Origin: Hyalangium versicolor
GTDB taxonomy: Bacteria; Myxococcota; Myxococcia; Myxococcales; Myxococcaceae
Direction of reading: 5' to 3'
DNA: 64,000 nt
Assembly (NCBI RefSeq): GCF_020103695.1
Contig: NZ_JAHXBF010000002.1
Location: forward strand, 186,001 to 250,000
Both the position numbers and the translations under genes were made by a program. The notes under the pieces are model-generated. The model saw only the letters and a program-made list of their open reading frames with translations, made no database searches and was not told the origin of the DNA. Shown here piece after piece: positions 51,900-63,211 of the stretch; within the stretch, counting starts at the first letter, position 1, and each line of letters opens with the position of its first letter.

Positions 51900-53219
51900 T
51901 CAGTCCTTGGAAGTATCGCGGCTGAAGCCCGCGGCCTCGGAGGCGAGCTGGGCCGCACCACTGAGACGCTCCAGCAATACAGGCCCGTAGTACTGGCGTT
52001 TGGACTCGCCGGCGCCCTGGTTGACGAGCTCGGGAGTTTCCACGTAGCCCAGGTAGTCCGCGGCAAGGCCGAGCACCCGCGTGGCGCCGGTGCGCTGGGC
52101 CAGCAACAGCCCCGCGCCCGTGGTGGGCTCGCCGGGAAGGGTGATCAGCTCCACGGGTCCGAGCGTGAGCGCACTCACTTCGGCGGTGCGCGCGGCCGAG
52201 TTGCACAAGAAGTTGTCCCCCGCGGCCCGGGTGAGCGCGGGCACGAGCCGCGAGGCATCCGGCCGAGGCAGCGCCACCTCCGCGCGGGCCAGCGCGAGCC
52301 GTACCGGGTTCGGAGCGGCCGCGGGCGCCGTCTTGTCCGCCAGGCCCGACAGCGCCTGGGCGAAGCCCGAGGCACGCTCCACGCCCTGCCCTTCGTTGAA
52401 GGCAACGGAGGCATTGCCCACCGCACCCTGGAGGACGAGCACCACGCCGCCCTGGGCCTCGCGCAGCTCGCTGAGGCGTCCGGGGTAGTCGGGATCCACG
52501 TACTCCCGCTGCCGGGGAATCAGTGCGGGGTGCGCGGCGAAGACGAGCAGCTCCGCGACAGGGGCCGAGGCGCCTCGGAGGACGATCCGGGTGAGCTTGC
52601 CATCCGGTGTCTCCCCGCCGGAGCGAGAGAAGACAAAGCCGGGCTCGGCCGCCTCGCCCACCTCCAGCGACACATCGCCGAGCCGAGCCGCGGCCTGATG
52701 GAGGGCCTCACTGGCCGCGGAGACGATGACGCCCACGGAGTCCTCGCGGTAGCGCCCGGTGCCTCCGATCTCGGACACGAGCCGCGCGTCATAGCCGCCG
52801 AAGGACGAGTGCGTATGCGAGGCGAACACGAGGACGCCGTGGAGCCCCAGGTCCGAGGCTCGCGAGCGGATCTGCTCCACCATGGGAGCCGTGACGAACA
52901 TCAACTCCAGGGAGACGATGCCCACGCGGGCCTCTCCGGCCTGCAGGACGACGGCGCGGGCATGGAGCGGCGGGTTGGCCTGAGAGGCCTCGGGGCGCGG
53001 AGGCGGGTACCCTGCGACGACGATGGGGAAGGGAGGCACCAGGTCCACCTTCGCGGCACCGGCCCGGAGCGGGCCTTCGGCCTTCACCTGACCGCGCAGC
53101 ACGGGGGCGCTCTCGTCCCAGCGGCCACACCAGTTCCACGAAGCCAGCGCATAGGCCGCCCCCGCGGTGAGGAGTGCGAAAGGGAGCAGGGAGCGCCAGG
53201 AGCGCCGTCGCATCGCCAT
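51900..53219 (-). CDS. Neutral/alkaline ceramidase-like protein, membrane anchored
   Basis: A 439-aa protein with one N-terminal hydrophobic segment (LLPFALLTAGAAYALASW) and a neutral-ceramidase N-terminal-type domain. Seen: GAAKVDLVPPFPIVVAGY near residue 55, the zinc-binding ASHTHSSFGGYD at ~133-144 and FAAHPAL at ~228, as in bacterial neutral ceramidases, which cleave N-acyl-sphingosines using a zinc ion. The C-terminal immunoglobulin-like domain of full-length (~650 aa) enzymes is absent. The active-site Ser motif is not placed with confidence. Substrate may differ from ceramide. Confidence 0.8.
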   Translation of the reverse strand: MAMRRRSWRSLLPFALLTAGAAYALASWNWCGRWDESAPVLRGQVKAEGPLRAGAAKVDLVPPFPIVVAGYPPPRPEASQANPPLHARAVVLQAGEARVGIVSLELMFVTAPMVEQIRSRASDLGLHGVLVFASHTHSSFGGYDARLVSEIGGTGRYREDSVGVIVSAASEALHQAAARLGDVSLEVGEAAEPGFVFSRSGGETPDGKLTRIVLRGASAPVAELLVFAAHPALIPRQREYVDPDYPGRLSELREAQGGVVLVLQGAVGNASVAFNEGQGVERASGFAQALSGLADKTAPAAAPNPVRLALARAEVALPRPDASRLVPALTRAAGDNFLCNSAARTAEVSALTLGPVELITLPGEPTTGAGLLLAQRTGATRVLGLAADYLGYVETPELVNQGAGESKRQYYGPVLLERLSGAAQLASEAAGFSRDTSKD

Positions 53220-53420
53220 AAGGAATCCAGCCTAGCTGTTCATGCCAGAGGCATGGGGACTCGCTGTCGGGGAGTGGACTCCAGGCCATCTCCTGCCCGC
53301 CTGCCTGCTGAAAGCAGGCCCCTGCCCACACGGCCCGACCCTGGCGACGGGTGGAATACCAGGCAGAGGAGCACGGGTTCCAGTTCCGCTGAGCGCTTGA
53401 AAAGGGGATAAGGCGCCACC

Positions 53421-54896
53421 ATGTGCGGCATCTTCGGAATCACCGGCCATCCTGAGGCTTCCAACCTGACCTACCTGGGGCTGCACGCGCTGCAGCACCG
53501 CGGGCAGGAGTCCGCCGGCATCGTCGCCGCGGACGGCAACCACCTGCGAACCTTCCGGGCCATGGGGCTGGTGGCGGACATCTTCACCGCGCCCGTCATC
53601 GAGAAGCTGCCGGGCACCTCGGCGATCGGCCACGTGCGCTACTCGACGGCGGGAGTGAGCCAGCTGAAGAACGCCCAGCCGCTGTCCGTGGAGTACGCGG
53701 GCGGGCATCTGGCCATCGCGCACAACGGCAACCTGGTGAACGCCCGGGAGCTGCGCTCCTCGCTCGAGGCGGATGGAGCCATCTTCCAGTCGGACTCGGA
53801 CACCGAGGTCATCATCCACTTCATCGCCCGCTCGCGGCAGCCCACCTTCGAGAAGAAGGTCATCGAGGCGCTGAGCAAGGTGAAGGGCGCCTACAGCCTG
53901 CTCTTCCTCACGCAGAACCAGATGGTGGCGGTGAGGGACCCCTACGGGTTCCGGCCGCTGGTGCTGGGACGGCTGCGCAACAGCTACGTGCTGGCCAGCG
54001 AGACGACGGCGCTGGACTTGATCGAGGCGGAGTACATCCGCGAGCTCGAGGCCGGCGAGATGGTGGTCATCGACGCGCAGGGCATGCGGACGATGCAGCC
54101 CTTCGCGCCGTCGCGGCTGGGCCGCTGCATCTTCGAGCACGTGTACTTCGCCAAGCCGGACTCGGTGCTGTTCGGCACCAGCGTGTACGAGTCGCGCAAG
54201 GAGCTGGGGCGGCAACTGGCCCGCGAGCAGCCCGCGCCGGGAGCGGACCTGGTGATCGCCGTGCCGGACTCGGGAGTGCCGGCGGCGATCGGCTTCTCGC
54301 AGGTGAGCGGGATTCCGTATGACGTGGGGCTCATCCGCAGCCACTACGTGGGGCGCACGTTCATCGAGCCGCAGCAGTCCATCCGGCACTTCGGGGTGAA
54401 GCTGAAGCTGTCGGCGGTGCGGCAGGTGCTCAAGGGCAAGCGGGTGGTGGTGGTGGACGACTCCATCGTCCGCGGCACCACGAGCCGGAAGATCGTCAAG
54501 ATGCTGAAGGCGGCCGGCGCGGTGGAGGTGCACCTGCGCATCTCGTCTCCTCCGACGAGCTGGCCCTGCTACTACGGCATCGACACGCCGAGCCGGCAGG
54601 AGCTGATCGCCTCCAGCCACACGACGGATGAGATTGCCCGCTACGTGACGGCGGACTCGTTGGGCTACCTCTCGCTGGAGGGCCTGGGCAAGGCGCTGGG
54701 AGACCCGGAGCGCAGCACCTTCTGCACGGCGTGCTTCTCGGGGAAGTACCTGGCGGGCGAGCTGAGCCCGGAGGCCACGGCCCTGAGCGCCAAGGCCCAC
54801 CACTCGGCGGAGACGGCCATGGCCGAAGCGGAGGCATCCGACTCCGCGGTGGCCACGGGCCCAGCGCTCATCCCGTCCCGGCCGATCAGCGCATGA
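53421..54896 (+). CDS. purF: Amidophosphoribosyltransferase
   Basis: A 491-aa enzyme for the first step of purine synthesis: glutamine + PRPP to phosphoribosylamine. It begins directly with catalytic Cys2 ([12 protein letters not shown]), so no propeptide is removed. N-terminal Ntn glutaminase ([14 protein letters not shown] [21 protein letters not shown]), then the PRTase domain with [17 protein letters not shown]. The Cys residues CTACFSGKY and CYYGID suggest the iron-sulfur-bearing B. subtilis type. The tail beyond [10 protein letters not shown] is about 40 residues longer than usual. The ATG at 53421 is well placed behind GGGGATAAGG. Confidence 0.95.
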   Translation: MCGIFGITGHPEASNLTYLGLHALQHRGQESAGIVAADGNHLRTFRAMGLVADIFTAPVIEKLPGTSAIGHVRYSTAGVSQLKNAQPLSVEYAGGHLAIAHNGNLVNARELRSSLEADGAIFQSDSDTEVIIHFIARSRQPTFEKKVIEALSKVKGAYSLLFLTQNQMVAVRDPYGFRPLVLGRLRNSYVLASETTALDLIEAEYIRELEAGEMVVIDAQGMRTMQPFAPSRLGRCIFEHVYFAKPDSVLFGTSVYESRKELGRQLAREQPAPGADLVIAVPDSGVPAAIGFSQVSGIPYDVGLIRSHYVGRTFIEPQQSIRHFGVKLKLSAVRQVLKGKRVVVVDDSIVRGTTSRKIVKMLKAAGAVEVHLRISSPPTSWPCYYGIDTPSRQELIASSHTTDEIARYVTADSLGYLSLEGLGKALGDPERSTFCTACFSGKYLAGELSPEATALSAKAHHSAETAMAEAEASDSAVATGPALIPSRPISA

Positions 54897-54917
54897 GGCG
54901 CCCGCCGCCTCGCTGGT

Positions 54918-56536
54918 ATGCGCCCCTCCTCTGCCCGGCCTGAGCTCCTCCACGCGGAGCGGCAGTTCGCCCGCTCCGTGTTGGGAGGGCTCGTGTTGCT
55001 CGGGCTGGTGGCGGTGGCTGGGCCCCTGCTCTCGTACCGCAGTGACGTGGCGGAGGTGCGCTCGTGGAACCAGCACCGCGTCGTGCATGAAGCGCGCGTG
55101 TACGCGGACGCGCTCGGCCTCCACCTCCAATCCCTGGAGACGGAGCTGCGGCGGGTGACGAAGGATCTGGGGCCTCGCCTCGAAGTCGAAGCCCTGGCCG
55201 CCGAGGACATGCTGGACCTCACCACCCCGCAGGGGCTGTTCCACACCGGCGCGGTGCTCCTGGATGAGCGGGGGCAGGTGCGCTGGAGCGATCCGCCGCG
55301 CTCCACGCCCGCCGAGTCCTTCCGGGAGCGCCCCTGGTTCCAGCACGTGCTCACCAAGCGCGAGCCGGTGGTGGATGCGCTGGAGCCGGGAGCCTCCAGC
55401 TTCGTGGTGGCTGTGCCCGTAGAGCGGCGGGGGCACCTGGTGGGCGTGCTGGCGGGGCTGCTCAATGCCTCGTCGGCGCTGCCGGGCGGCCGGCCCGTGG
55501 GCGAGCACCTGGAGCTGCTGGTGCTCAACCGGGCAGGGGACGTGTTCCTCCCAGAGACTCCGCCGACCTGGACGAGCACGCCGGACTTCCCCCGCACCGT
55601 GCGCGAGCTGCTCGCGGATGGCAGCATGCCGCTGACGGTCTCGGGACGCGAGGTGTACGCGTCGGCCACGCCGGTGCCGGGCACGGAGCTGGTGCTGGTG
55701 CTCGCGGCGGACGAGAGCACCTTCCTCGCCTCCATCCACTCGCGCTTCCTCATGCAGCTGTTCGTCATCGCCCTGTTGCAGGTGGGCACGCTGGTGCTGT
55801 TCGCCTTCCACTGGCGGCGCGTCTACGGCCTCTTCCTGGACATGGAGGAGCGCACCGCGAGGCAGGAGAAGATGGCGGCGCTCGGAGGAGCGGCGAGCCT
55901 CATCGCCCACGAGGTGAAGAACTCTCTCAACGGGCTGAAGGCGGCCACGGGCCTTCTGTCCGGCCAGGGCGAGCAGGCCCTGGTGGTTCGCACCCTCTCC
56001 GGACAGATCGACCGGCTGGCGCACCTGGCGACCTCGCTGCTGCACTTCGGCCGCCCCCCTCTGCCCCAGCGCACCCCGACAGATCTGGCCCGGCTGGCGC
56101 GCGAGGTGGTGGAGGGGCTGCGCACGCTGCCGGAGGCGGAAGAGGTTCGCGTGGAGGTGGAGGCACCGGAGAGCCTGCTGCTCACCTGCGACCCGCTGCT
56201 GCTCACCACGGCGTTGGACAACCTGGTGCGCAACGCCATGGAGGCCACGGTAGCCGCCAAGGATCTGGGCCAACAGAGCCAACCCACCGTGCACGTGCGG
56301 GTGCGCGAGGTGGAGGGCTCCGCGGTGGTGGAGGTGGAGGACAACGCGGGCGGACCGGCGGCGAAGCTGGAGGGGCGCCTGTTCGAGCCCTTCGTCACCT
56401 CCAAACCCAAGGGGATTGGCCTGGGGTTGGCGATGACGCGCCAGGCGGTGGAGCAACAAGGCGGTAGTCTTACCTTCGAACGAACCCCCGAAGGCAGCCG
56501 CTTCCGGGTGCGTCTGCCCTTGCAGGAGCCGAACCC

Positions 56537-56540
<4 letters not shown>
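54918..56540 (+). CDS. Membrane sensor histidine kinase with periplasmic Cache-like domain
   Basis: A 540-aa kinase. Two membrane helices (~20-43 and ~275-298) bracket a ~230-aa periplasmic sensor domain with a PAS/Cache look (GAVLLDERGQVRW, VVAVPVERRGHLVGVLAGL). H-box SLIAHEVKNSLNGLK carries His331, then N-box NLVRNAMEA and G-boxes DNAGGPA and KGIGLGLAMTRQ. It starts 21 bp after purF and its stop overlaps the NtrC-type regulator start, so these two form the TCS pair of one operon. Confidence 0.93.
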
Positions 56541-57897
<1,357 letters not shown>

Positions 57898-57901
<4 letters not shown>

Positions 57902-59409
57902 GCCTCCTCCATCGGCACCTCCAACTGGAAAAGAGCCCCCTGACCGGGACCCTCGGAGCGGGCGATGAGCGTGCCTCCCATCTCCTGAGCGGCGAGCGCG
58001 CACGAGTGCAACCCGATGCCGTGCCCGTCCTTTCGCGTCGTGAACCCGAAGTGGAAGAGCTTGTTCAGGTTCTCCGTGGCGATGCCGATCCCGTTGTCCT
58101 CCACCTCGATCCGCCAGCGGCCGGGGCCGCCCCAGCCCAGGTGAACGATCATCCGCCTCCCCGTCTCTCGCCCCTCCACCAGGGCCCGCTGCGCGTTGGA
58201 GATGAGGTTCACCAGGATCTGCAACACCTTGTGCTTCTCCACCCGCACCTCGGGCAGCTTGTCGAAGCGCCGCACCACATCCACCGCGTGCCGCTGCAAC
58301 GCCCCATGGTTGATCCGCAGCGCCAGCTCGATGATCTCGGTGAGCGGGAGCTGCTCCACCAGCCGCTGCCGGCTGGCAAAGGCATTCTGCGTGGCGATGA
58401 CCTGCTTGATGTGCTCCACGTGCTCGATCATCTCGTGCTGCTGGGCAATGAGCCGCTCCCGCTCCCGCTCCAGCTCCCGGCCGAGCCGTCCAAGGAACTC
58501 GGGCACCATCTTGCCCCGCGGATCATCCCGGAGCCACCCGGGCTCATCGCGGTGCTGCTCGATGAGCTCGCCCGTACGCGCGATCCGGTTGAGCGCCAGA
58601 TGCTTGAGCGCCTCGGCGGACAGGTTGGCGTTGATGTTCAAGCTGTTGAGGACGTTGCCCACGTTGTGCAGCACGCTGGCGGAGACCTCGGCCCGGCCCG
58701 CCAGGTGGGCAGCTTCCACCAGCTGCCGCTGCGTGGCCTCCAGCTCCTGGCTCCGAGCACGCACTCGCGCCTCCAGCTCGACATTGAGCCGCTCCCGCTT
58801 GCGCAGCTCGTCCCGGAAGGCGAAGCCCAGGAGGAGAAAGCTCGCCAGCAGGATGGCCCCCGTGGCCGTGACGATCAGCACCGCCATCCGCGCCGCCCGA
58901 TCGCTCAGCTCGGCGCGCAGGCCGCGATAGTGCATCAGCTCTCCGGACACCACGTTGCTGATGTCCTCCTTCATGAACCGGGTCGTCCGCTCCAGCGCGG
59001 CCTTCTCGATGACAGCCTCGGGGATGCGGTTCGTCAGGGCGAGATGGAAGATGTGTTGGCTCTGCTCCCCGCAGGTGATCGCCATCCGCCGGAGCGACTC
59101 CAGACGGTGGCCCACCTCCGGTGCCTGGGCTTCCTCGCCCAGGATCTCGATCTGCGCCTGGATCGCCGACACCGAACGCATCATCTTGTCCCGGCTCGCC
59201 TCGTCCCGAGCCACGATGGCGTCGGAGACATGGTGGAGCAGCCGATCCGACTCTTCGCTGGCCTCGTTGGCCGAGAGCACCTCTCGCACGATCAGATCCA
59301 GCCGGGTCATGGCCCGGCGCAGACTGAGGAACGAATAGAGGGCCACCCCGCCCAGCATGAGCAGCAGGGCCATTGAGGTCAGCAGGGCTGCATACCGGGA
59401 AGTCCTCAT
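57898..59409 (-). CDS. Membrane histidine kinase with HNVGNVLNS-type H-box
   Basis: A 503-aa kinase. TM1 (~8-30) and TM2 (~175-198) enclose a ~140-aa helical periplasmic domain (four-helix-bundle look). A coiled-coil linker leads to an H-box ASVLHNVGNVLNSLN with His248, differing from the common HELRTPL form but known in kinase subgroups of deltaproteobacteria. N-box ILVNLISNAQRAL, G-boxes EDNGIGI and HGIGLHSCALAAQEMGG. It follows the sugar-binding protein gene by 51 bp; the pair resembles periplasmic-binding-protein/kinase sensors. Its end overlaps the convergent NtrC gene by 4 bp. Confidence 0.9.
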
Positions 59410-59460
59410 GGAGTGTATCGGCGCTGGATAGCCCGTCCCTCGGGTGGGCGCCAGGGTGTC

Positions 59461-60447
59461 TCAGCGCAGCTCGCGTCCCCAGAGCTCCTGCGCCATGGCG
59501 GCGGCATTCTCCTGGGTGACGATCTTGAACGGGGCATCAACGGAGGGAACAAGCGGCTCGCCGTGAAGGATCCGCAGCGCGGCCTCCGCGGCCAGGCGGC
59601 CATGCTCGCTCGGATACTGCGCGAGCGTTGCCGCGATCCAACCCTCCTGGATGAGCTTCAGCACCTCGAAGTCGGCGTCGATCCCCGTGATGACGATGTC
59701 CTTGCGATCCCTGGCGCGAATAGCAGACGCGGCGCCGATGAGCGCAGTGCCGAAGGGCGCGTAGATGCCCTTGAGATCCGGGTGCTCGCGAAGCACCTCC
59801 TCGACGGCCGCCATGCAGCCCTCCTTGCTGATGCTCCGCTTGGTCGCGACGATCTCCAGTCCGGTGTCGCGGATGGCGTCGCGAAAGCCCTCATGGCGCA
59901 GGTTCAACCGGGTGAGATCCGTCGGCGTGTTGAGCACCATCACCTTTCCCGTGCCACCGAGCTTCTTCGCCAGGATCGTCCCGGCGTCGAAGCCATTGTC
60001 ACGATCGCGCCCCAGGATGGTGGTGGTGACACGCGAGCCGGGCATCGCGGTGACGGCGATGATGGGGATGCCCTGGTCCGCGGCCTTGTTGGTCTCCTGG
60101 GTGATGAGCTGATCATCGGTGGGGACGATCACCAGCGCATCGACACGCCGGGCAATGTGCCGCTCGATGTCCTCCCGCTGCTGCTGTCCGCTGTGCTGGG
60201 CATCCGTGATGACGTAGTCGACCTTGGCGGCGCCGAGCGTGTCCTTGAAGGCCTGGCTCATGAAGCGGCCGTAGTCATCCGTCGTCATATGGAGCGACAG
60301 GCCGATCAACAGGCGGCGTTTCTCCGCGGGGGCCGAGCCCTGGGCTGGCTGTGTACCCTCCCGGTGGACGAGCATCATCCCCACCGCCGCCCCTGCGATC
60401 AGCAGCGTGATCACCGCTGCCAGCAGAACCTTGAAGCGCGTGCTCAT
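59461..60447 (-). CDS. Periplasmic sugar-binding protein (RbsB-type, Peripla_BP_4)
   Basis: A 328-aa ligand-binding protein. The start at 60447 (MSTRFKVLLAAVITLLIAGAA) with GGAAGG upstream gives a signal/anchor helix; the ORF extension upstream is rejected. The mature part has the pattern of ribose/xylose-binding proteins: RRLLIGLSLH, VDALVIVPTDDQLITQ, GIPIIAVTAMP, FGTALIGAASAIRARD, IVITGIDAD and AATLAQYPSEHGRLAAEAAL. No Cys lipobox. No permease or ATPase gene follows, only a histidine kinase, so it probably presents sugar to that kinase. Confidence 0.88.
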   Translation of the reverse strand: MSTRFKVLLAAVITLLIAGAAVGMMLVHREGTQPAQGSAPAEKRRLLIGLSLHMTTDDYGRFMSQAFKDTLGAAKVDYVITDAQHSGQQQREDIERHIARRVDALVIVPTDDQLITQETNKAADQGIPIIAVTAMPGSRVTTTILGRDRDNGFDAGTILAKKLGGTGKVMVLNTPTDLTRLNLRHEGFRDAIRDTGLEIVATKRSISKEGCMAAVEEVLREHPDLKGIYAPFGTALIGAASAIRARDRKDIVITGIDADFEVLKLIQEGWIAATLAQYPSEHGRLAAEAALRILHGEPLVPSVDAPFKIVTQENAAAMAQELWGRELR

Positions 60448-60676
60448 GTGGCCGCCTTCCGATGATGAGCCTCCCCAACGGGGCCTCTCCAAGTCTAATG
60501 GAAGATCCCGAGTGCGTTGATCTTCCCCTTCGACCCGGTGAAAGCCTTTTGAAGTGCCCGCGCTTGATACAAGGAATTTGAAGCCTGCGTGGGACCTAAC
60601 TCCTCGGAACTGCTGAGACGCGACGCGGCATGAGGCTTGCGAAGGGACTCCGGTCATCCCACCGGGAGCTCTCTTC

Positions 60677-62011
60677 GTGCGACTTCGACCATTCCTTGTC
60701 TCCATCGCGCTCCTCGGCGCCACCGCCGCGGGGGCCGAGTCGTCCGCCACCCTCCCCCTCTCCTCGCTTCCGGACCCGGAGCACCTGTCCGCGCTGCTGT
60801 GGGAGCACTCGCCGGACCTCGCCGTGGCGCGAGCCCGTGTGGCTGCTGCCCAGGCAGACGTGACTCGCGCGCACCTGCTGCCAAACCCGGAGGCAGACCT
60901 CTCGTGGAACACATTGCCGATAGGCCCCACCAACCCGCCGGGCCTGTCCCGACTGAAGGACGTGCCCAACTACAACGTGGGGCTCTCGGAGCTCATCGAG
61001 CTCGGCAAGCGAGGGCCCCGGCAGAATGCCGCACGGGCGGCGCTGACCGCGACGGCCCTGGACACCCTGGCCGCGCTGCGCTCACGCACCTATGAGGTGC
61101 TGGACCGGGCGGCGGAGGTGGCCGCGACCGAGGTACGACTGGCCGAGTTGGAGGCGCTCGCCGCGGATGCCGCGAAGCTGAGCGGGCTCCAGCGGGCCCG
61201 GCAAAAGCACGGAGACACCGCCGGCCTGGACGTGGACCGGGCGATGCTGGAGGAGGAACAGCTCCAGACGTCGCTCGGAGAGGAGCGGGCCCATCTATCC
61301 GACGCGCTGCTCTCCTGTACGCGGGCAGCGGGGCTGACGTGCGAATCTTTTGGCGGCCGGGACACGGCGGCGGCGTTCCTCTCTGCGCGCCTGTCCCGTG
61401 CTCCCGCTCCCGCCGACCTCGACGCCCGTCCGGACCTGCGCTCGCTCACGGCGCAGGAGCAGAGCGCCCGCGCCTCGCTCACGCTCGCCCGCCGCCGCTG
61501 GCTGCCGGATCCGACGGTGCGAGCAGGCTACGTGCGCGACCAGTTCCTCATCTCGGGCAACCAGCGCGACTCGCTCTTCGTCGGCCTGTCCGTACCGCTG
61601 ACCTTCTTCGATCATGGCCAGGCGGACGCCGCGGCGGCGAGCGCGTCGTTGGAGTCCGCGCGGCAGAGCCGCGAACTGCTGCGCGCCCAGGCCGAGCGCG
61701 ACGTGGTCTCGCTCACCGCCCAACTTCAGGCCGTGCAGGAACGGCGCGCCCGGCTGCGAGACCAGACGCTTCCGCTCGCCGAGGGTGTGGTGAAACGACT
61801 GGATGCGGCGGTGCGGGCGGGCGGAGCCGCGCTGCAGGATCTGTTGCTGGCCCGGCGCAGCTACGGCGAGCTGTTGCTGCGAGCCGCCGACCTGGACCTC
61901 ACGGCCTTCCACCTGACCGTGGAGCTGGACCGCGCGCGCGCCGCGGGTCCGTCCGCTCCCTCCTCGCTGCGCGACGCCATCTCAGCCCCCTCACAGGAGA
62001 ACCCATCATGA
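60677..62011 (+). CDS. TolC-family outer-membrane efflux protein (CzcC/CusC-like)
   Basis: A 444-aa outer-membrane channel. Start GTG 60677 follows GGGAG; a signal peptide (LRPFLVSIALLGATAAGA) precedes the mature chain. Two homologous helical-barrel halves are seen (ALLWEHSPDLAVARARVAAA; EQSARASLTLARRRWLPDPT). It exports the substrate carried by the adaptor and permease encoded next; the adaptor start overlaps its stop by 4 bp. Substrate probably metal ions, inferred from the permease. Confidence 0.92.
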   Translation: MRLRPFLVSIALLGATAAGAESSATLPLSSLPDPEHLSALLWEHSPDLAVARARVAAAQADVTRAHLLPNPEADLSWNTLPIGPTNPPGLSRLKDVPNYNVGLSELIELGKRGPRQNAARAALTATALDTLAALRSRTYEVLDRAAEVAATEVRLAELEALAADAAKLSGLQRARQKHGDTAGLDVDRAMLEEEQLQTSLGEERAHLSDALLSCTRAAGLTCESFGGRDTAAAFLSARLSRAPAPADLDARPDLRSLTAQEQSARASLTLARRRWLPDPTVRAGYVRDQFLISGNQRDSLFVGLSVPLTFFDHGQADAAAASASLESARQSRELLRAQAERDVVSLTAQLQAVQERRARLRDQTLPLAEGVVKRLDAAVRAGGAALQDLLLARRSYGELLLRAADLDLTAFHLTVELDRARAAGPSAPSSLRDAISAPSQENPS

Positions 62012-63198
62012 CCTCTACCCCCGAGACGCCTCTCCCTGCTGCCGTACCCTCTTCGCGCCGTGTGCCCTTGTGGATTGCCTTCGCGGGCGGCGCCTGCATC
62101 GTGGCCGCACTCGCGCTGCTGGCATTCGCGCCCCCTGCTCCCGCGGAGGCGGGGCTCTCCCACCCCGTGGTCTCCGTGAAGGGCGAATCCGTGGTCATCC
62201 CGGACGGGGCTCCGCAGTGGCAGTACGTGGAGTTGGCGGTGGCAGAGGAGGCTCCCGCCCTGGCGCCCCTGGCAGCTCCGGGCCGGGTGGACTTCGACGA
62301 GAGCCGCACGGCCTCCGTGGGCGCGCCACTGGCCGGACGGGTGGAGCAGATGCGCGTACGCTTGGGCGACCGGGTGAAGGCGGGCGACCGGCTCTTCTCC
62401 GTGCGCTCGGGAGCCTTCGCGGACCTGGACCGCGAGCTGCACAGCGCGGAGGCGGAGCTGACGGAGAAGCAGCGCAACGCCGAGCGGTTGAAGGAGCTGG
62501 TGGCGCTGCGAGCCGCGCCGGAGAAGGACCTGCTGGCGGCACAGACGGAGCAGCGCCAGGCCGAGCTGGCCCTGGAGGCCGCGCGCGCGCGGCAGGCCAG
62601 CCTCAAGGTTTCCGGTGAGGGCAAGAACCTCTATTGGGTGACGGCGCCGCGAACGGGCACGGTGGTGGACCTGGATGTGGTGGCCAGCCAGGAGGTGACG
62701 CCGGATCGGGACAAGCCGCTGCTGCGCCTGTCGGACCTGGACGAGGTGCTCGTCGTCGCGGACCTTCAGGAAGCGGACGCGGCGGATCTGCGCGAGGGCC
62801 AGTCCGTCTCCGTGCGCACGCAGAACGGCGGCGCGGTGCGTCCGGGAAATGTGGAGCGGATCTCGGAGGTGGTGGACCCGCAGCGGCGCACGGTGGAGGT
62901 GCGCGTCCGGGTGGCCAACACGGACCGGGTGCTGCACCCCAACGCCTTCGTCGAGGTGACGCCCGAGCCCCCGTCCGGAGTGGCACGGGTGCGAGTGCCG
63001 GTCTCAGCGGTGGTGACGGACGGAGCGCGCTCGGTGGTCTTCGTGGCTCGGGAATCCTCTCGCCTGGAGCGTGTGGCGGTAGTCCCGGGGCGGCAGCGGG
63101 ACGGACAGGTGGAGCTGCGCGAAGGCCTGAGCGCGGGGCAGCGCTTCGTCGCTCGAGGCGCGCTGCTGCTGGAGAACCAGATCGAGCTGGCGGACTAG
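62008..63198 (+). CDS. RND efflux periplasmic adaptor (CzcB/CusB-like)
   Basis: A 396-aa adaptor. ATG 62008 overlaps the TolC stop (ATGA). One N-terminal membrane segment (~20-43), lipoyl halves (GAPLAGRVEQMRVRLGDRVKAGDRLFS; VTAPRTGTVVDLDVVASQEV) around a coiled-coil hairpin (~145-200), beta-barrel (LDEVLVVADLQEADAADLRE) and membrane-proximal domains. The long in-frame ORF from 61339 reads across the tolC gene and is rejected. Confidence 0.93.
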   Translation: MTSTPETPLPAAVPSSRRVPLWIAFAGGACIVAALALLAFAPPAPAEAGLSHPVVSVKGESVVIPDGAPQWQYVELAVAEEAPALAPLAAPGRVDFDESRTASVGAPLAGRVEQMRVRLGDRVKAGDRLFSVRSGAFADLDRELHSAEAELTEKQRNAERLKELVALRAAPEKDLLAAQTEQRQAELALEAARARQASLKVSGEGKNLYWVTAPRTGTVVDLDVVASQEVTPDRDKPLLRLSDLDEVLVVADLQEADAADLREGQSVSVRTQNGGAVRPGNVERISEVVDPQRRTVEVRVRVANTDRVLHPNAFVEVTPEPPSGVARVRVPVSAVVTDGARSVVFVARESSRLERVAVVPGRQRDGQVELREGLSAGQRFVARGALLLENQIELAD

Positions 63199-63211
63199 GC
63201 GGGCGACGACC

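Noticed and set aside
53232..56459. 1,075-aa minus-strand ORF
   Set aside because: Antisense to purF and the kinase; composition is the usual High-GC shadow (His/Arg/Leu-rich, no motifs).
61339..62007. N-terminal extension of the RND adaptor
   Set aside because: Overlaps tolC in another frame; ATG 62008 overlaps the tolC stop and starts the normal membrane segment.
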